42,500 bases of DNA. Origin: Bigelowiella natans CCMP2755. Taxonomy: Eukaryota > Cercozoa > Chlorarachniophyceae. Each line of letters begins with the position of its first letter. Position 1 is the stretch's first letter. Under the pieces are notes generated by a model. That model did no database searches and had not been told where the DNA came from. It was given only the letters and a program-made list of their open reading frames with translations. The stretch is taken from the NCBI GenBank assembly GCA_000320545.1, contig ADNK01000774.1, positions 1 to 42,500 of the forward strand, written 5' to 3'. Position numbers and translations under genes: made by a program. Shown in pieces: positions 12,301 through 22,278 of the stretch.

Positions 12301-12483
12301 GCGAAGAGCCTAAAACCACGCCCCCAGAACTTTGAAGACATTGTGCCGGTAACTTTCATTGAACTATATCCAAATTGACATATTATATCAGCAAAATCAT
12401 CGATACATACTTCAAAATTGCTGCATCTGTAAAAAAACCACAATTATCATAGAAGCAGCACAAACTTATAATATCTGCGTTTC

Positions 12484-12515
<32 letters not shown>

Positions 12516-12719
12516 CTGCTTCTGCTTCTAATGATAGCTGTATGATGTGATTTTTCGGTATTTATCTGGTTCGTTGTTGTGGGCACATATCTGTGTGTCA
12601 TTCTCATAAGCATTTAGCCTGGCGTTCTTGTGAGCATAACATTCGTTGTTAGCACACCATTTCTTCGTCGATCATCCTCCTCCTCCTCCTCCTCCTCCTC
12701 CTCCTCCTCTGCACTATCC

Positions 12720-12750
<31 letters not shown>

Positions 12751-13892
12751 GGTACCTCCTGGCTTGTTCGGGGGTGGTTACACAGGGACTAGGCCTATGA
12801 TCCTAACTCTCGAGACCTTCTCAGAAGTCCTCAAACAGCTCAGGGAAGAAGTGTGGAGAATACAGGTGCAGTGCTGTGTTGTGCTGTTCGTCGTCATCCT
12901 GCCATCCATTTGTGAGGTTGCTGTTGCCTCTTTCCCCTCCCTTCTCCGCAGCTCACTCTTGTAAGTGTTTGTGTGCGTGTTTGACAACAATGTTTTGTTT
13001 CAAGTTTTTTCTCCTAAATTGCCGTTAACTGGACTTAGGATTCCGTGCATTGCATGAAAACTTGTTTGGATGTGAATAGTCTGATATTTCCTGTATGTCA
13101 TTGATTGCCATCATTTGTTCCGACGTTACACAGTTCTCCATGTTTGACGGAAAAGGCGAAGGCCATCTTTGCGCTCATGCCTTCGCATCGCACATCGCTT
13201 CATTCGCTACTTGGGAGGAAGCTCCTCGCCTCGAGGCTCTTAAATCAATGCTTTTGCAAGGAGGGGCAGCAGATGTTGCCGACAGTAAGAATACATCTCC
13301 AACAGCAGCAGGAGAAGTCGCAAAGCAGCTCGAAGACTTGAATAATGCAGAGTTTTATTGGGAGGACTGGTTGGCTTTTCACGGGTAGTAGCAGTAGTAG
13401 TAGTTGGGCGTTTGTGACCGTCAGTCTTCCTTACCAACGTTTATAGCCTCCTCCTCTCTATTGATACGTTGTTTGTGAGAATCATCCACTTGTTGGCAGA
13501 TACCATCATCATCATAGCGTATCATATCTCAATAGATTTCTGACTTTCGTAGTAGTATTAACATGCCTTTCCTTCGGCATGTGTGACTACTCTACCTGCC
13601 TTCTCCGCTTGCGTACTCATTATCATCATCATCATCATCGTCGTCATCATCATTAATACCCGTGAAATCTCTTAAACTTACGATGGTGAATCCAAATAAG
13701 TAAAGGTTCTGATACTACCACTACGACTTTGTGCTGGTTATTTGTGCGCTTTTGTTCTCTTCTTCTTCTTCTTCTTCTTCTTCTTCTTCTGCCGTTTTTC
13801 CTTCAGTATGGTGGATGACCAGGTCGAGATACGAAGGTGTAGTTCGCTAACCAAATAACATTGTGGCGAAAGTGCTCTCAACGTCATCATCG

Positions 13893-13925
<33 letters not shown>

Positions 13926-15023
13926 TCACTACCGGAGGACAGGAGAAGTGCTTGATCGTTTACGAAAAATGTATGGTTTTACAATTGATTCCATGCTTCT
14001 TCGATTGTAGATCGATGAGGATGTTCTCTGCCAGCGGAGCCCCTGTGACAAGGTATCATTATCATAAGTCTTACTATATTAGCTATGGCGACCTGGTGTT
14101 GTAATGGTCAAGCCATTGCGGACTTACATCCACAACACAACACACACTACACATACACACACAATTGCCCTTTGCATCGCCACAATCTCCTGCACAGGAA
14201 AGAATTCCAGCGATTGGTCAAGATAGTATCAGGTTCAGTGCGGACAGTAGAAAAGTGGGTGGGAGGGGGGGGGGGGAAGCAGCAAGCATCAATAATGGTT
14301 CTTGTCTCTACTTTCCATCTTTCGCAACTTTATACAAATTACTTATCAATGACGAGTTCGTAAACTTGATTGTAGGCTACGAATTGTCCAACAATACGTT
14401 GAATATGGTGTTTTACCTGTACGATTCGGTAAGGATGTCCCGATTTAGTTGGAAGATCTTTCTCGTAGTAAGAAAATGATTTTCATTCACTTCCTCTGGA
14501 CAGTGCCAGGAATATCATTTGCATCCATCCTCGGCATTCTCTAAATTATACGATTTTGATGTCAATTATGGCGTTAAATTTTCATTTCCTCGAGAGAAAC
14601 AAGCGTTGAACAACTAGTGGATGATGCACTCTTCAACGCACAGGACAAATCTGGGACTTTGGACGAAGAGGAGTTTGGAGCGGCATTAGGTTGGTATTTT
14701 TTCCACATGGAATGATGTAGTACACTGATGCTACTTCATTTGCGCAAGCAGCACACTTTCAAGTAGTATGATTATTACGAAATCCTACTTTTCAGAAATG
14801 GCGACTGGAATGGGCCTTCAAAGACACAGAGATATTGGCATGACGCGTACGTAAAGAATATTTGAAGATGTAAGAGAGAATGCTATTGTAAACATGCATG
14901 GAACCTCCTTCTTCTTCGTCGTCTTCCTCAGAGATACTACCGCTGTAGCGTTCTTGATTCTTTGTTTGTGTAGGTATGGTAGATTGTATCCGAAAATGTC
15001 AAAGGAAGGCAAATTCCTACTGA
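9349..15023 (+). CDS. MICU-type mitochondrial calcium uptake regulator (EF-hand)
   Basis: MICU proteins gate the mitochondrial calcium uniporter from the intermembrane space. Exon 1 is MAFSRMRASSDALKGMFSKI, a mitochondrial-like presequence start. Further exons join in phase: GNYENRIRQ (family YENRIR), HKIFDYFASKRD and GNPLMTPDDFVR/SITHYGG (family MTPEDFVRSIT; exon near 10306), a pseudo-EF SQNGDGLLRLDEYLLLTTLL, EF-hand 1 DVNGDGNLEGSEF (D1, N3, D5, E12 all present), LTLETFSEVLKQLREEVWRI, FSMFDGKGEGHLCAHAF (long exon near 13131-13385), RMFSASGAPVTRKEFQRLVK, EF-hand 2 AQDKSGTLDEEEF, and GMGLQRHRDIGMTRMVDCIR to TGA 15021-15023. The second EF loop has Ala at position 1 where Asp is usual. One exon between exon 1 and TAEADPACK (near 9935) is unresolved. 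Introns carry many microsatellites. MICU implies that an MCU pore is encoded elsewhere. Confidence 0.88.
11592..11909. repeat. (ATC)n/(TTC)n and (ATT)n microsatellites in a MICU intron
   Basis: TCATCT/ATC repeats at about 11592-11644 begin immediately after the EF-hand 1 donor, and an ATT run lies at about 11882-11909, close to the acceptor. The intron therefore separates the Asp-5 and Gly-6 codons of the calcium loop. Confidence 0.85.
12485..12751. repeat. (AGT)n, (TCC)n and (AAC)n microsatellites in a MICU intron
   Basis: Three perfect trinucleotide runs: AGT at 12485-12515, TCC at about 12674-12709, and AAC at 12721-12751. The AAC run runs directly into the splice acceptor (final ACAG followed by GTACCT), so the repeat itself supplies the AG. 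Confidence 0.88.
13758..13930. repeat. (TTC)n and (ATC)n microsatellites in a MICU intron
   Basis: TTC repeats at about 13758-13790 and CAC/ATC repeats at about 13891-13927 lie in the intron between the LAFH exon and the MRMFSASGAPVT exon. Confidence 0.85.
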
Positions 15024-16186
15024 AACCAAAAGCATAATTTCTTGCAGTTTCAACAGTCTCTTAAAACTCCCATTGCTTTTCATTTACTGACCTAGAGATA
15101 TCATTAAGATATATACGACTAGCGAAACTCAGTAAGCAATGCATGTAAAGACCTGCTAGATATGTACGAATAAGACCCCATACATGCCGAGAGGGGGTTG
15201 GAATGGGACCCTGAACGAAGGTGGAATACTCAGCGCCGCCTGGATGTTACGTTTCTGATGTAGACTTTGTAGCCTGGTGTATGAGACGGATGTAATGAAA
15301 TAATTACATTTTTTCAATTGTCATCCTAATGTAGCTATGCAGAGCGGCGGCTACAGCGTAGCCTGCTAGCCTGGTGCATGCCAGCCATGGAACAATAGGA
15401 GCTCCTTCATCAGCACAGGTAGACACCACGTATGTAGTGGATAACATATATGAGACGGATGTAATGAAGAATTAAATTTTTTCAATGGTCATCCTGATGT
15501 AGCTGTGCAATGATAACATATATGCTGATAGGATGTACGCTATAGAGCCTTTATGGCCATATATAAATCCGCATCGCGGCGCGGGTATCACATTGTAGCA
15601 AGCATTCGTAGTCAGCTAGACAGCGATGAAAGCCAATTTTGTTGATCCTGCAGATCACCTAGCTCTAGAGCTAACTAGCCAGGCTTGCGCAGTGGAACAT
15701 ATAAGCACACAAGCAAGGCTAGAAGGCACATGACTATAACTACAACTGCGTTAGCGAGTCTAGTAGTAGTAATATTGCTTCGCGTCCAGCTAGCCAGATG
15801 TGATGTGCGAAGAAATCGCATGTAAGTACGTACAGGCTAGCAGGGTATGCACAGAGTGAACATGATATTTGATGTGCCAATCAAATAGAGGCATTGCATC
15901 ACATTGCACATCACATTACACATCACATTTGCCAGTCTAGCAGTCTAGCAGTACAAGTGTTATGTGTTGCACAATAAATGAAGCTGCCGGCGGACGAAGA
16001 GAGAAAATTTCTTGAGATCTTAGACGATTTAATAGATATCTTTTGTTGATCTCTTATCCACTTGCAATGAATGCCTCGATCAATGCTCGCTAACGGTCCT
16101 CTCTAACCTTTGCTCGAGGTCTCTGGCTTATCACTCTTCTTTGAAACTAATTTGTGTACCACTTGGTCGAAATATCTGGATACACA
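15024..16186. other. Convergent 3'-3' gap with tandem and dispersed repeats
   Basis: No coding exon is supported. The word ATGAGACGGATGTAATGAA occurs at 15281-15299 and again at 15450-15468, each followed by TTTTTTCAAT and TCATCCT..ATGTAGCT. A CACATCACATT-type short tandem lies at about 15893-15930, followed by a doubled TCTAGCAG. Words such as GCTAGC, TGCATG and CTAGC dominate, and microsatellites are absent. It probably contains the 3' ends of both flanking transcripts. Confidence 0.6.
15281..15515. repeat. Direct repeat pair of a dispersed element
   Basis: Two copies, 15281 to about 15345 and 15450 to about 15512, share ATGAGACGGATGTAATGAA, then an AT-rich link, then TTTTTTCAAT, TCATCCT and ATGTAGCT, with several substitutions. 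The offset is 169 bp. A partial copy of the first 16 bases occurs at 27426-27441, and a copy of the second half at about 1912-1960. Confidence 0.8.
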
Positions 16187-16594
16187 TCAGAGATCAGAAA
16201 CAAGATTAAAGACGACGTTATACGCATACAACTGCAGCATCAGTAGCAGCAAATAAATGCTTGAGAGGAAAAATGCCATCAGCATGAGACCAGTCACGTA
16301 CTTTCCAGCATAATAACCAAAGTTTTCCTTCTTCGATGCACTCTTGAGCTGAAGCAATAAAGGTAGACAGTATCAGGATTAAAGACCTTCCTTGGAATGA
16401 AGTACCACTATATCTCCACAACCCAAAAAGCCAGTAACAACATTTCGAAAGGTGATTCACCTTCTGGAACATATTGTGAGAACTCATCTCTTCCAATGAG
16501 CGACATTTCAAAAGAGGAATTGTAGCCTGGGAGATTATGAATATTCAATCAGTAATGATGCAATATGAACTATCTCTTAACATTTGCGAGTGCT

Positions 16595-16646
<52 letters not shown>

Positions 16647-16654
16647 TGTGTGTG

Positions 16655-16695
<41 letters not shown>

Positions 16696-18567
16696 CACAA
16701 ACAAGGTAGTACACCGTCCTATTGTTTCAGCGCATATAATAATATAAATGTTGGAACAAACACCTATTATTATTACCTCTGCTAATTTTTTATAATAGAT
16801 CATTGTAGACTTCTCCCCGGACCTTAGATTGCATCAAATGTTTATCATGGTAAGGTAACGCTGCTGCTTTCCGTCGTATTCTTTCACCCCATCATCATCA
16901 TCATCATCATCTTCATCTTCATTATCATCATCATCATGACCATGAACCAATCGTCATCTTCGTCGTCTAATATCTAACACTACAGTTACTCTTCATTCTA
17001 CTATATTCTACTACTACTACTACAACTAACTACTACTACTGCTACTACTACTTCTACTACTACTATCACCACCAAACTCCGACAACCCTACCTTGCTAAA
17101 ACCGCATTCCTGAACCAGCTAAACTTCGGTGCTTGTTTCTCGTCTCGTAGAATCTGTGAGAAGGATGGATAAGATGGATGGGTAAGCTAAAAAAGGCATG
17201 AACGATAGGATTATTGTTCTCTTGGCTAATTGATATTCTAAAGCATAATGTCTTTGATATATACAGTGGAATAATGCGTTTTATTTGGTAGTTGTTATCA
17301 TGCATAATGACCATCATTACCTCTAGGTCTTCTTCATAGGTTGTACGAAACTTTTTGAGCTGTACATCTGCCTTCTCTTTAATCAGTGACAACGCTCGAA
17401 TCTCATTTTCCGCCTTGCAACACCATTGAAATACAAAAGACATCAAGAGTCTGTCAAGGTGACCAACTCTATTCTCCCCCCACACCCCCCCTCTCCTCCT
17501 CCTCCTCCTCCTCCTCCTCCTCCTCCTCCTTCCCACCTCTCATCACCCCTGTAAAGCTATCGAAGAAGGTGTAAATACTACAAAAACCCCATTACCGAAA
17601 TAGGTTCAAGGGAGGAATTGGATTCTAATGATGGAAGTGCTTCTAGCTCAGGCTTGCTCAAAACGCTGAGTCATAAGAAATCAAATCAAACACACAAACA
17701 CAAACACGAACACGCAAGCATATCACTGTTAGTAAAACCCGCGCTGCTCTCTGCCCCCTCCCCCCCCCTCACATAGTTCGCGGCTTCTCGGTGTTTTACA
17801 TTTTTATTGTTACATTGCTCTGGCATATGAGAATAATTCTTTGCCTCCCCGCGAGCTTCCACTCGCTTGTGTATCACAAGATACATCAATATACCTATGG
17901 CATTATACGTGTATAAAGGTTAGGACTTGTGGATGCAAACCCCTGCTTTCATTCTTGCAATCGGTCTTGTGTTTCAGTGTGGTGGCGGCTGATGATGATG
18001 ATGGTGTGATGATGATGATGATGATGATGATTGCGATTCTCATTACTTGTGTTTTCCATCGTTGTAGTCGTACGCACACTTCGATATGTGCAAGCTATCA
18101 AGGCCGGGAACATCTAATCCTGGAAGAAAGGGTGATTGTAGGTCAGATGAGGAGACGAATGCTTGGTGATGTGGGGGGATATGAGGAATGGCTAATCCTT
18201 CCATGTATCTGAATCGATTGCTGTTCAGAATGATATTAGTTACAATAGATGACGAAATGAGATGGATACTGATATAGATGATTTCCCCCCTGCCATTGGA
18301 CTTCGGATGAGTCGTCGCAGAGGAAACGTCATCATCTGTATCATTGACAATTGATCTTCTTCTTGTATATTCGTTGAAATGCATTGACAAATCGTCGTAC
18401 TACCGTTAATATTCTTCAGAGGAAGAGCTAATCTTGCCTAGAATAACAATTCGAAAGAGCAATTGATGATGATGATGATGATGATATGATGAGGATGGGG
18501 ATGATATTAGCTAGGTCTGATCAAGCAAGATTATTCACTGTATAACAATGCAGTAATCACCACGACA

Positions 18568-18602
<35 letters not shown>

Positions 18603-18822
18603 TACTACCTGGTTCCAGTTATTCTGTTCAACACAGAACCCATAGACCTGCCATCATCAGAAAGAAAGAAAGAAAGATAGTAATAATCACCCAGTAGCAC
18701 ATGAATGAATGAATGAATGAATAATAGGGTTGGCCGCCACATATTATGTTGGTGGTGCATATTCCCCTCTTCACTCAGACGAACTACTGGAACTACTGGG
18801 ACTATTACTATTTACTACTACG

Positions 18823-18854
<32 letters not shown>

Positions 18855-19469
18855 CGGGAGGAAAGAGTCGTTTCCTTTGTTACCATACGTATCTGTAAGC
18901 ATTTGATCTTTGCCGACGTCGCGCACTACTCGGACTGTAAATCCGGTCTGCGATTGACGATCATGTGCGCGCGAGTGAGTGATGATGAATACTATGAGAA
19001 TACATAACTGGTAATTTAGCAATACTGCTTGGATCAGTCAACGGATAGACAGACATATCGTATTATCTAGTAGAGCATGTACTGCTCAAAGGCGAGGGAC
19101 CATCATCACGTATCGTACTACTTTCTTGTCGTTGTAATCCCAGCGAGTTGGACGAGTAAAATCATGATTTGCCATGTCTAAGAAGTAAGAAGAAGGAGGA
19201 GACGCAATGAGGGAGTTTGTGAGTGGGTGTTCGAACAGAAAAAGGGAAGGAATATGATGAAAATAATGATATATCAACATATAAAAGTGTCTTAGTTCAT
19301 CGTGTATGTTGACAAAGGACGCGCCTTCTCAGGAACCACAAAGTTCATAATTATTTATTATTTTAATGCTTGACTGCGAGGAGGAGGGGGAGGAGGAGGG
19401 CACAACCTGCGAGAGGCACCATCATCGTTTCTGCTGCGCCATGCTCGGTACAGCCAAATGTTCTGTGCG

Positions 19470-19515
<46 letters not shown>

Positions 19516-20761
19516 CGCACACACGCACACACGCACGCATACGAATACGAATACGGACACAGATATTATGTTCTCATCGGCAAATAAACACATCTTAATT
19601 TCAAACAAAGTATTGAGTAGTACCTAGTTAAGACTGTGAAACGAGCCCACTTGAAGTCTTCTAAGGTCCATTCTGAATCCTAGCGATAATGACCCAAATT
19701 AAGCGATGAAAGATTAATAATGATCTCAATTTTCGAACTAAAAGTGGTTATATTCTTTGTTGTACCTTTACAACGCTGACATTTTTAATTTTATTCCACA
19801 TTTCATGGATATTCTCTAACACCCCGTCTGTTTTCCCTAGAGTCTTTGTAAATTCCAGCTAGACCAATCGATCGAGCAGCAAAACGATTTAAATTAGCAA
19901 GAATAATTCGATTTGAGTACTACGAGGGAACATCAAACCTCTCTTCTTTGCTTCTCATTCCAATACTGAGGCATTCCCTGCTCTGCGTAATCGGTTGGTA
20001 GTACCTTCCCAAAAAAAAATGATGGTTAAGAAAACTAAAATAGGAGACGTTTTTCTTTAAGACCTCGAGCCACGGATAGAAAAATGATTGTTTCCCAAGC
20101 GTTTTCTCTGTGAGTATTCGCACGGCTAGATACGTGTGGTTCGATATCCAACCTGATGTCTTGAGTATTTGTTTGGGGCAAAATCAGTTTTGTTGATAAA
20201 CTAGTTCCGATCATTTTGTGTCAGCTACCTCCTTCCGTATAGCTTGGCCGACTTTTGAGCGCTTACCATCGCTTATAGCGATGATACATTTACGCGGTAT
20301 GAAAATTGCTTCTTCACCTTTCTCTAAAGATGACTTAGTTTTTAAGTCACGGCCCTCTGTTTAAGAAGAAATTCATGCAAGTTGTAATGGAGAATTTAAG
20401 ACTGTTGAAGGGAATCGAAGGAATGCGAGATCTTTGAGAATGCCCTTAGTGATCTTTTTATTTTTCAAGTTGAGGCATTTCATGAAAACGGATGCTATGA
20501 CGCATGGCAAATACTAGCCAAATATTATTTCATCCCAGGCATCAACGAATTACCGTCTGCGTAGCGGTTTATCGTGACTTTGTGGAAGCGAGCGCCGTTC
20601 CGCTTAAGCCAAACTTCCAGGCGCTCTGTACGGCGTTGGAACTCATCATCTGTGATAACCTTCGAATCATCGTTTTTATTTCCGACTCCATTGGAGTATG
20701 TTTGTTCACTCTTGAGGTTTTCCAGGCCGGGGACGTCAGCCCGTCCATCCGCCATTGTCAT
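16187..20761 (-). CDS. SET-domain protein lysine methyltransferase (SETD/Rubisco-LSMT type) with C-terminal membrane anchor
   Basis: This family trimethylates lysine, or in SETD3 methylates actin histidine, using S-adenosylmethionine. Pieces in order: LEVWLKRNGARFHKVTINRY, GRDLKTKSSLEKGEEAIFIP and RKCIIAISDG (SET N-part); NHTYLAVRILTEKTLGKQSF, VLPTDYAEQGMPQYWNEKQ and EDFKWARFTVLTR (insert); DMANHDFTRPTRWDYND (catalytic NH motif); FTVRVVRDVGKDQML then DTYGNK (GxK core); VYGFCVEQNNWNQ; and LALPLKNIN. The substrate-binding region follows: ENEIRALSLIKEKADVQLKK, TTYEEDLE and SGEKSTMIYYKKLAE. The last exon has a helix YVTGLMLMAFFLSSIYLLLL followed by a short tail to TGA 16189-16187. Exons around 17650-18400 are only partly placed. 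Alternative starts are ATG 20761, 20755 or 20824. The tail anchor suggests a cytosol-facing enzyme on an organelle or ER membrane (inferred). Confidence 0.85.
16599..16693. repeat. (CT)n-(GT)n-(GA)n microsatellite, inverted-repeat capable
   Basis: About 34 bases of CT at 16599-16632, then a GT/TG block, then about 34 bases of GA at 16660-16693. The CT and GA arms are complementary and could fold on each other with the GT block as loop. It sits in a 3'-proximal intron of the SET gene. Confidence 0.9.
17494..17530. repeat. (TCC)n microsatellite
   Basis: A perfect TCC run in a SET-gene intron. Read on the minus strand it is a GGA run lying between the SLEPIS exon and the ENEIRAL exon. Confidence 0.85.
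18463..18860. repeat. Cluster of (ATG)n, (CTA)n, (GAAA)n, (AATG)n and (ACT)n
   Basis: Separate simple repeats at about 18463-18485 (ATG), 18571-18603 (CTA), 18662-18677 (GAAA), 18702-18722 (AATG) and 18822-18854 (ACT). They lie in introns on both sides of the short YGFCVEQNNWNQ exon of the SET gene. Confidence 0.85.
19472..19540. repeat. (AC)n dinucleotide microsatellite
   Basis: A long AC run, about 19472-19508, followed by a degenerate ACACGC-type tail to about 19540, in a SET-gene intron. Confidence 0.9.
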
Positions 20762-22278
20762 CAGCCCCGTTCTGAAGGTGACTGTTGGATTCCTTCCTTG
20801 TCGCATATTGTGGATGCATGTCATTCTTTGCACTTGTGCTCCTGGATTCTTTTCGACCGTGCGACAAGGCAAGTCAGTCGCCGTATTAGTTATGAAGGCA
20901 TTGTAATTGTTGTCGAGGCATGTGATAGTGCAAATGACTCCTAGAATCAAGCTGTCATCACGTGTTGTTCAACCACAAGGTGTCTGCAATACGACAGACA
21001 GAAGGTGGATAGCGCTGGTTCAAATTTGAACCGGTTTTAACCCAACATTATTAATATAACCTGCAGCAAGAAATCTACCTATTTCTGGATATCCGCATCC
21101 ACCACTCTGAAAATTTCAGCATGATAAAATCGAGGGTTTCTATTCTGACGACAATCTAACGGATGGCCAAAGCGTGTCTGTGGGGACCGAAATTCGTCGG
21201 GCTTCACGACTTTTAGGCCTAAAAAAACTTCTGGCACGCTCAAGCACAATTTCCCATTCGAATCTTTCCAGACAAACACAACGAACATTCACGCAAATCT
21301 GACCTTCTTTTGAATGAATTCGACATTTTCGACCTCTTTCAACCCATAAATCCCCTCATTCCCAGAACCATAAGCATTTCGGCTGCAGAAATCAAGGCTT
21401 GAGCAACATTCAGAAATAAATTCATGGACGATTTCCCAAGCGTATACATCAATTGCCGTTCTTTAAATATTTGCGACAATTATCATTGGGTTTCTTTAAG
21501 TAAAGATTTAATATGATTCCACATGACACAAGGAAAATAACCGCCCTACGGTTGTATTTTGAATCTGACTTTCCACCCTTTTCAACACAGAAAGAGAGAC
21601 CGAAAGAGAGTTGGAGAGAAAGATAAACTCGATAAAGTGAGGAATTGTCAAGTCTTATCGAAGAATATCGTAGAAAAAGTGGCTTATCATTCGGTTCTTG
21701 GAGCCGTCTCAGCTGAGAGATAGGAAGAAGAGAAATAAGCATCGGGGTCCATTAGCTCCATCTCAACCCTGCTTAAGCAATCACCCACCCGCATGCAGAG
21801 ATAGCACGCTGCTCCACCTCTTCACTACGATACACCACTCTAGATCGAAGAGACTTCCTACATACCAATTGTCTGTCTCCTCTCCGAAAGTCAGCTTCGA
21901 AAATGAATAAAAATCCATTGAATCTCAAAAAAGTGATAAGGTGAAACGCATTCTCGGCGGAGATTTGGCAGGGTCACAAGCATAGGCGCGTTGAGTGTCC
22001 CGACTGAAAGACAATCTTTAGAACAACAAAGGGTACACCAAGTGCTCGTAATCTAGGTGGTTTATAGACTGTTAAAGGTAATAAATGAGTATTTTGGGGG
22101 CGGGGTTTCGGTGCATAGAAAAGTTCTACATATCTTGGGAAAGATTCACAAATTAACTCCTTAAAGATGTAATCATGTGCTAACATGCTTACAGTACGTC
22201 TAGCATCAATTCCCAATTCATGTTCACCTGGCAACATACTCCCAAGATGATATTACAGAGGTGAAAGCCATGTAATTT
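20762..22278. promoter_or_regulatory. Divergent intergenic region, SET gene / FnIII kinase
   Basis: About 1.5 kb between two outward-facing genes. An open frame extends upstream of the SET start to about 20950 without an ATG at its end. A 69-codon minus frame at 21288-21079 begins with ATG but shows no family motif. The rest is AT-leaning sequence without simple repeats. It must contain both promoters; no specific element is recognised. Confidence 0.4.

Noticed and set aside
16565-16803. Leu/Ser and Arg/Glu repeat ORFs on both strands
   Set aside because: Direct products of the CT/GT/GA microsatellite.
20525-20950. Plus-strand ORFs of 146 and 110 codons
   Set aside because: Shadows of the first SET-gene exon on the minus strand (EVWLKRNGARFHKVTINRY).
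21698-21910. Plus ORF beginning (in frame) EPSQLRDRKKRNKHR upstream of the kinase
   Set aside because: No ATG start, and the kinase exons join in phase from ATG 22279/22309 without it.
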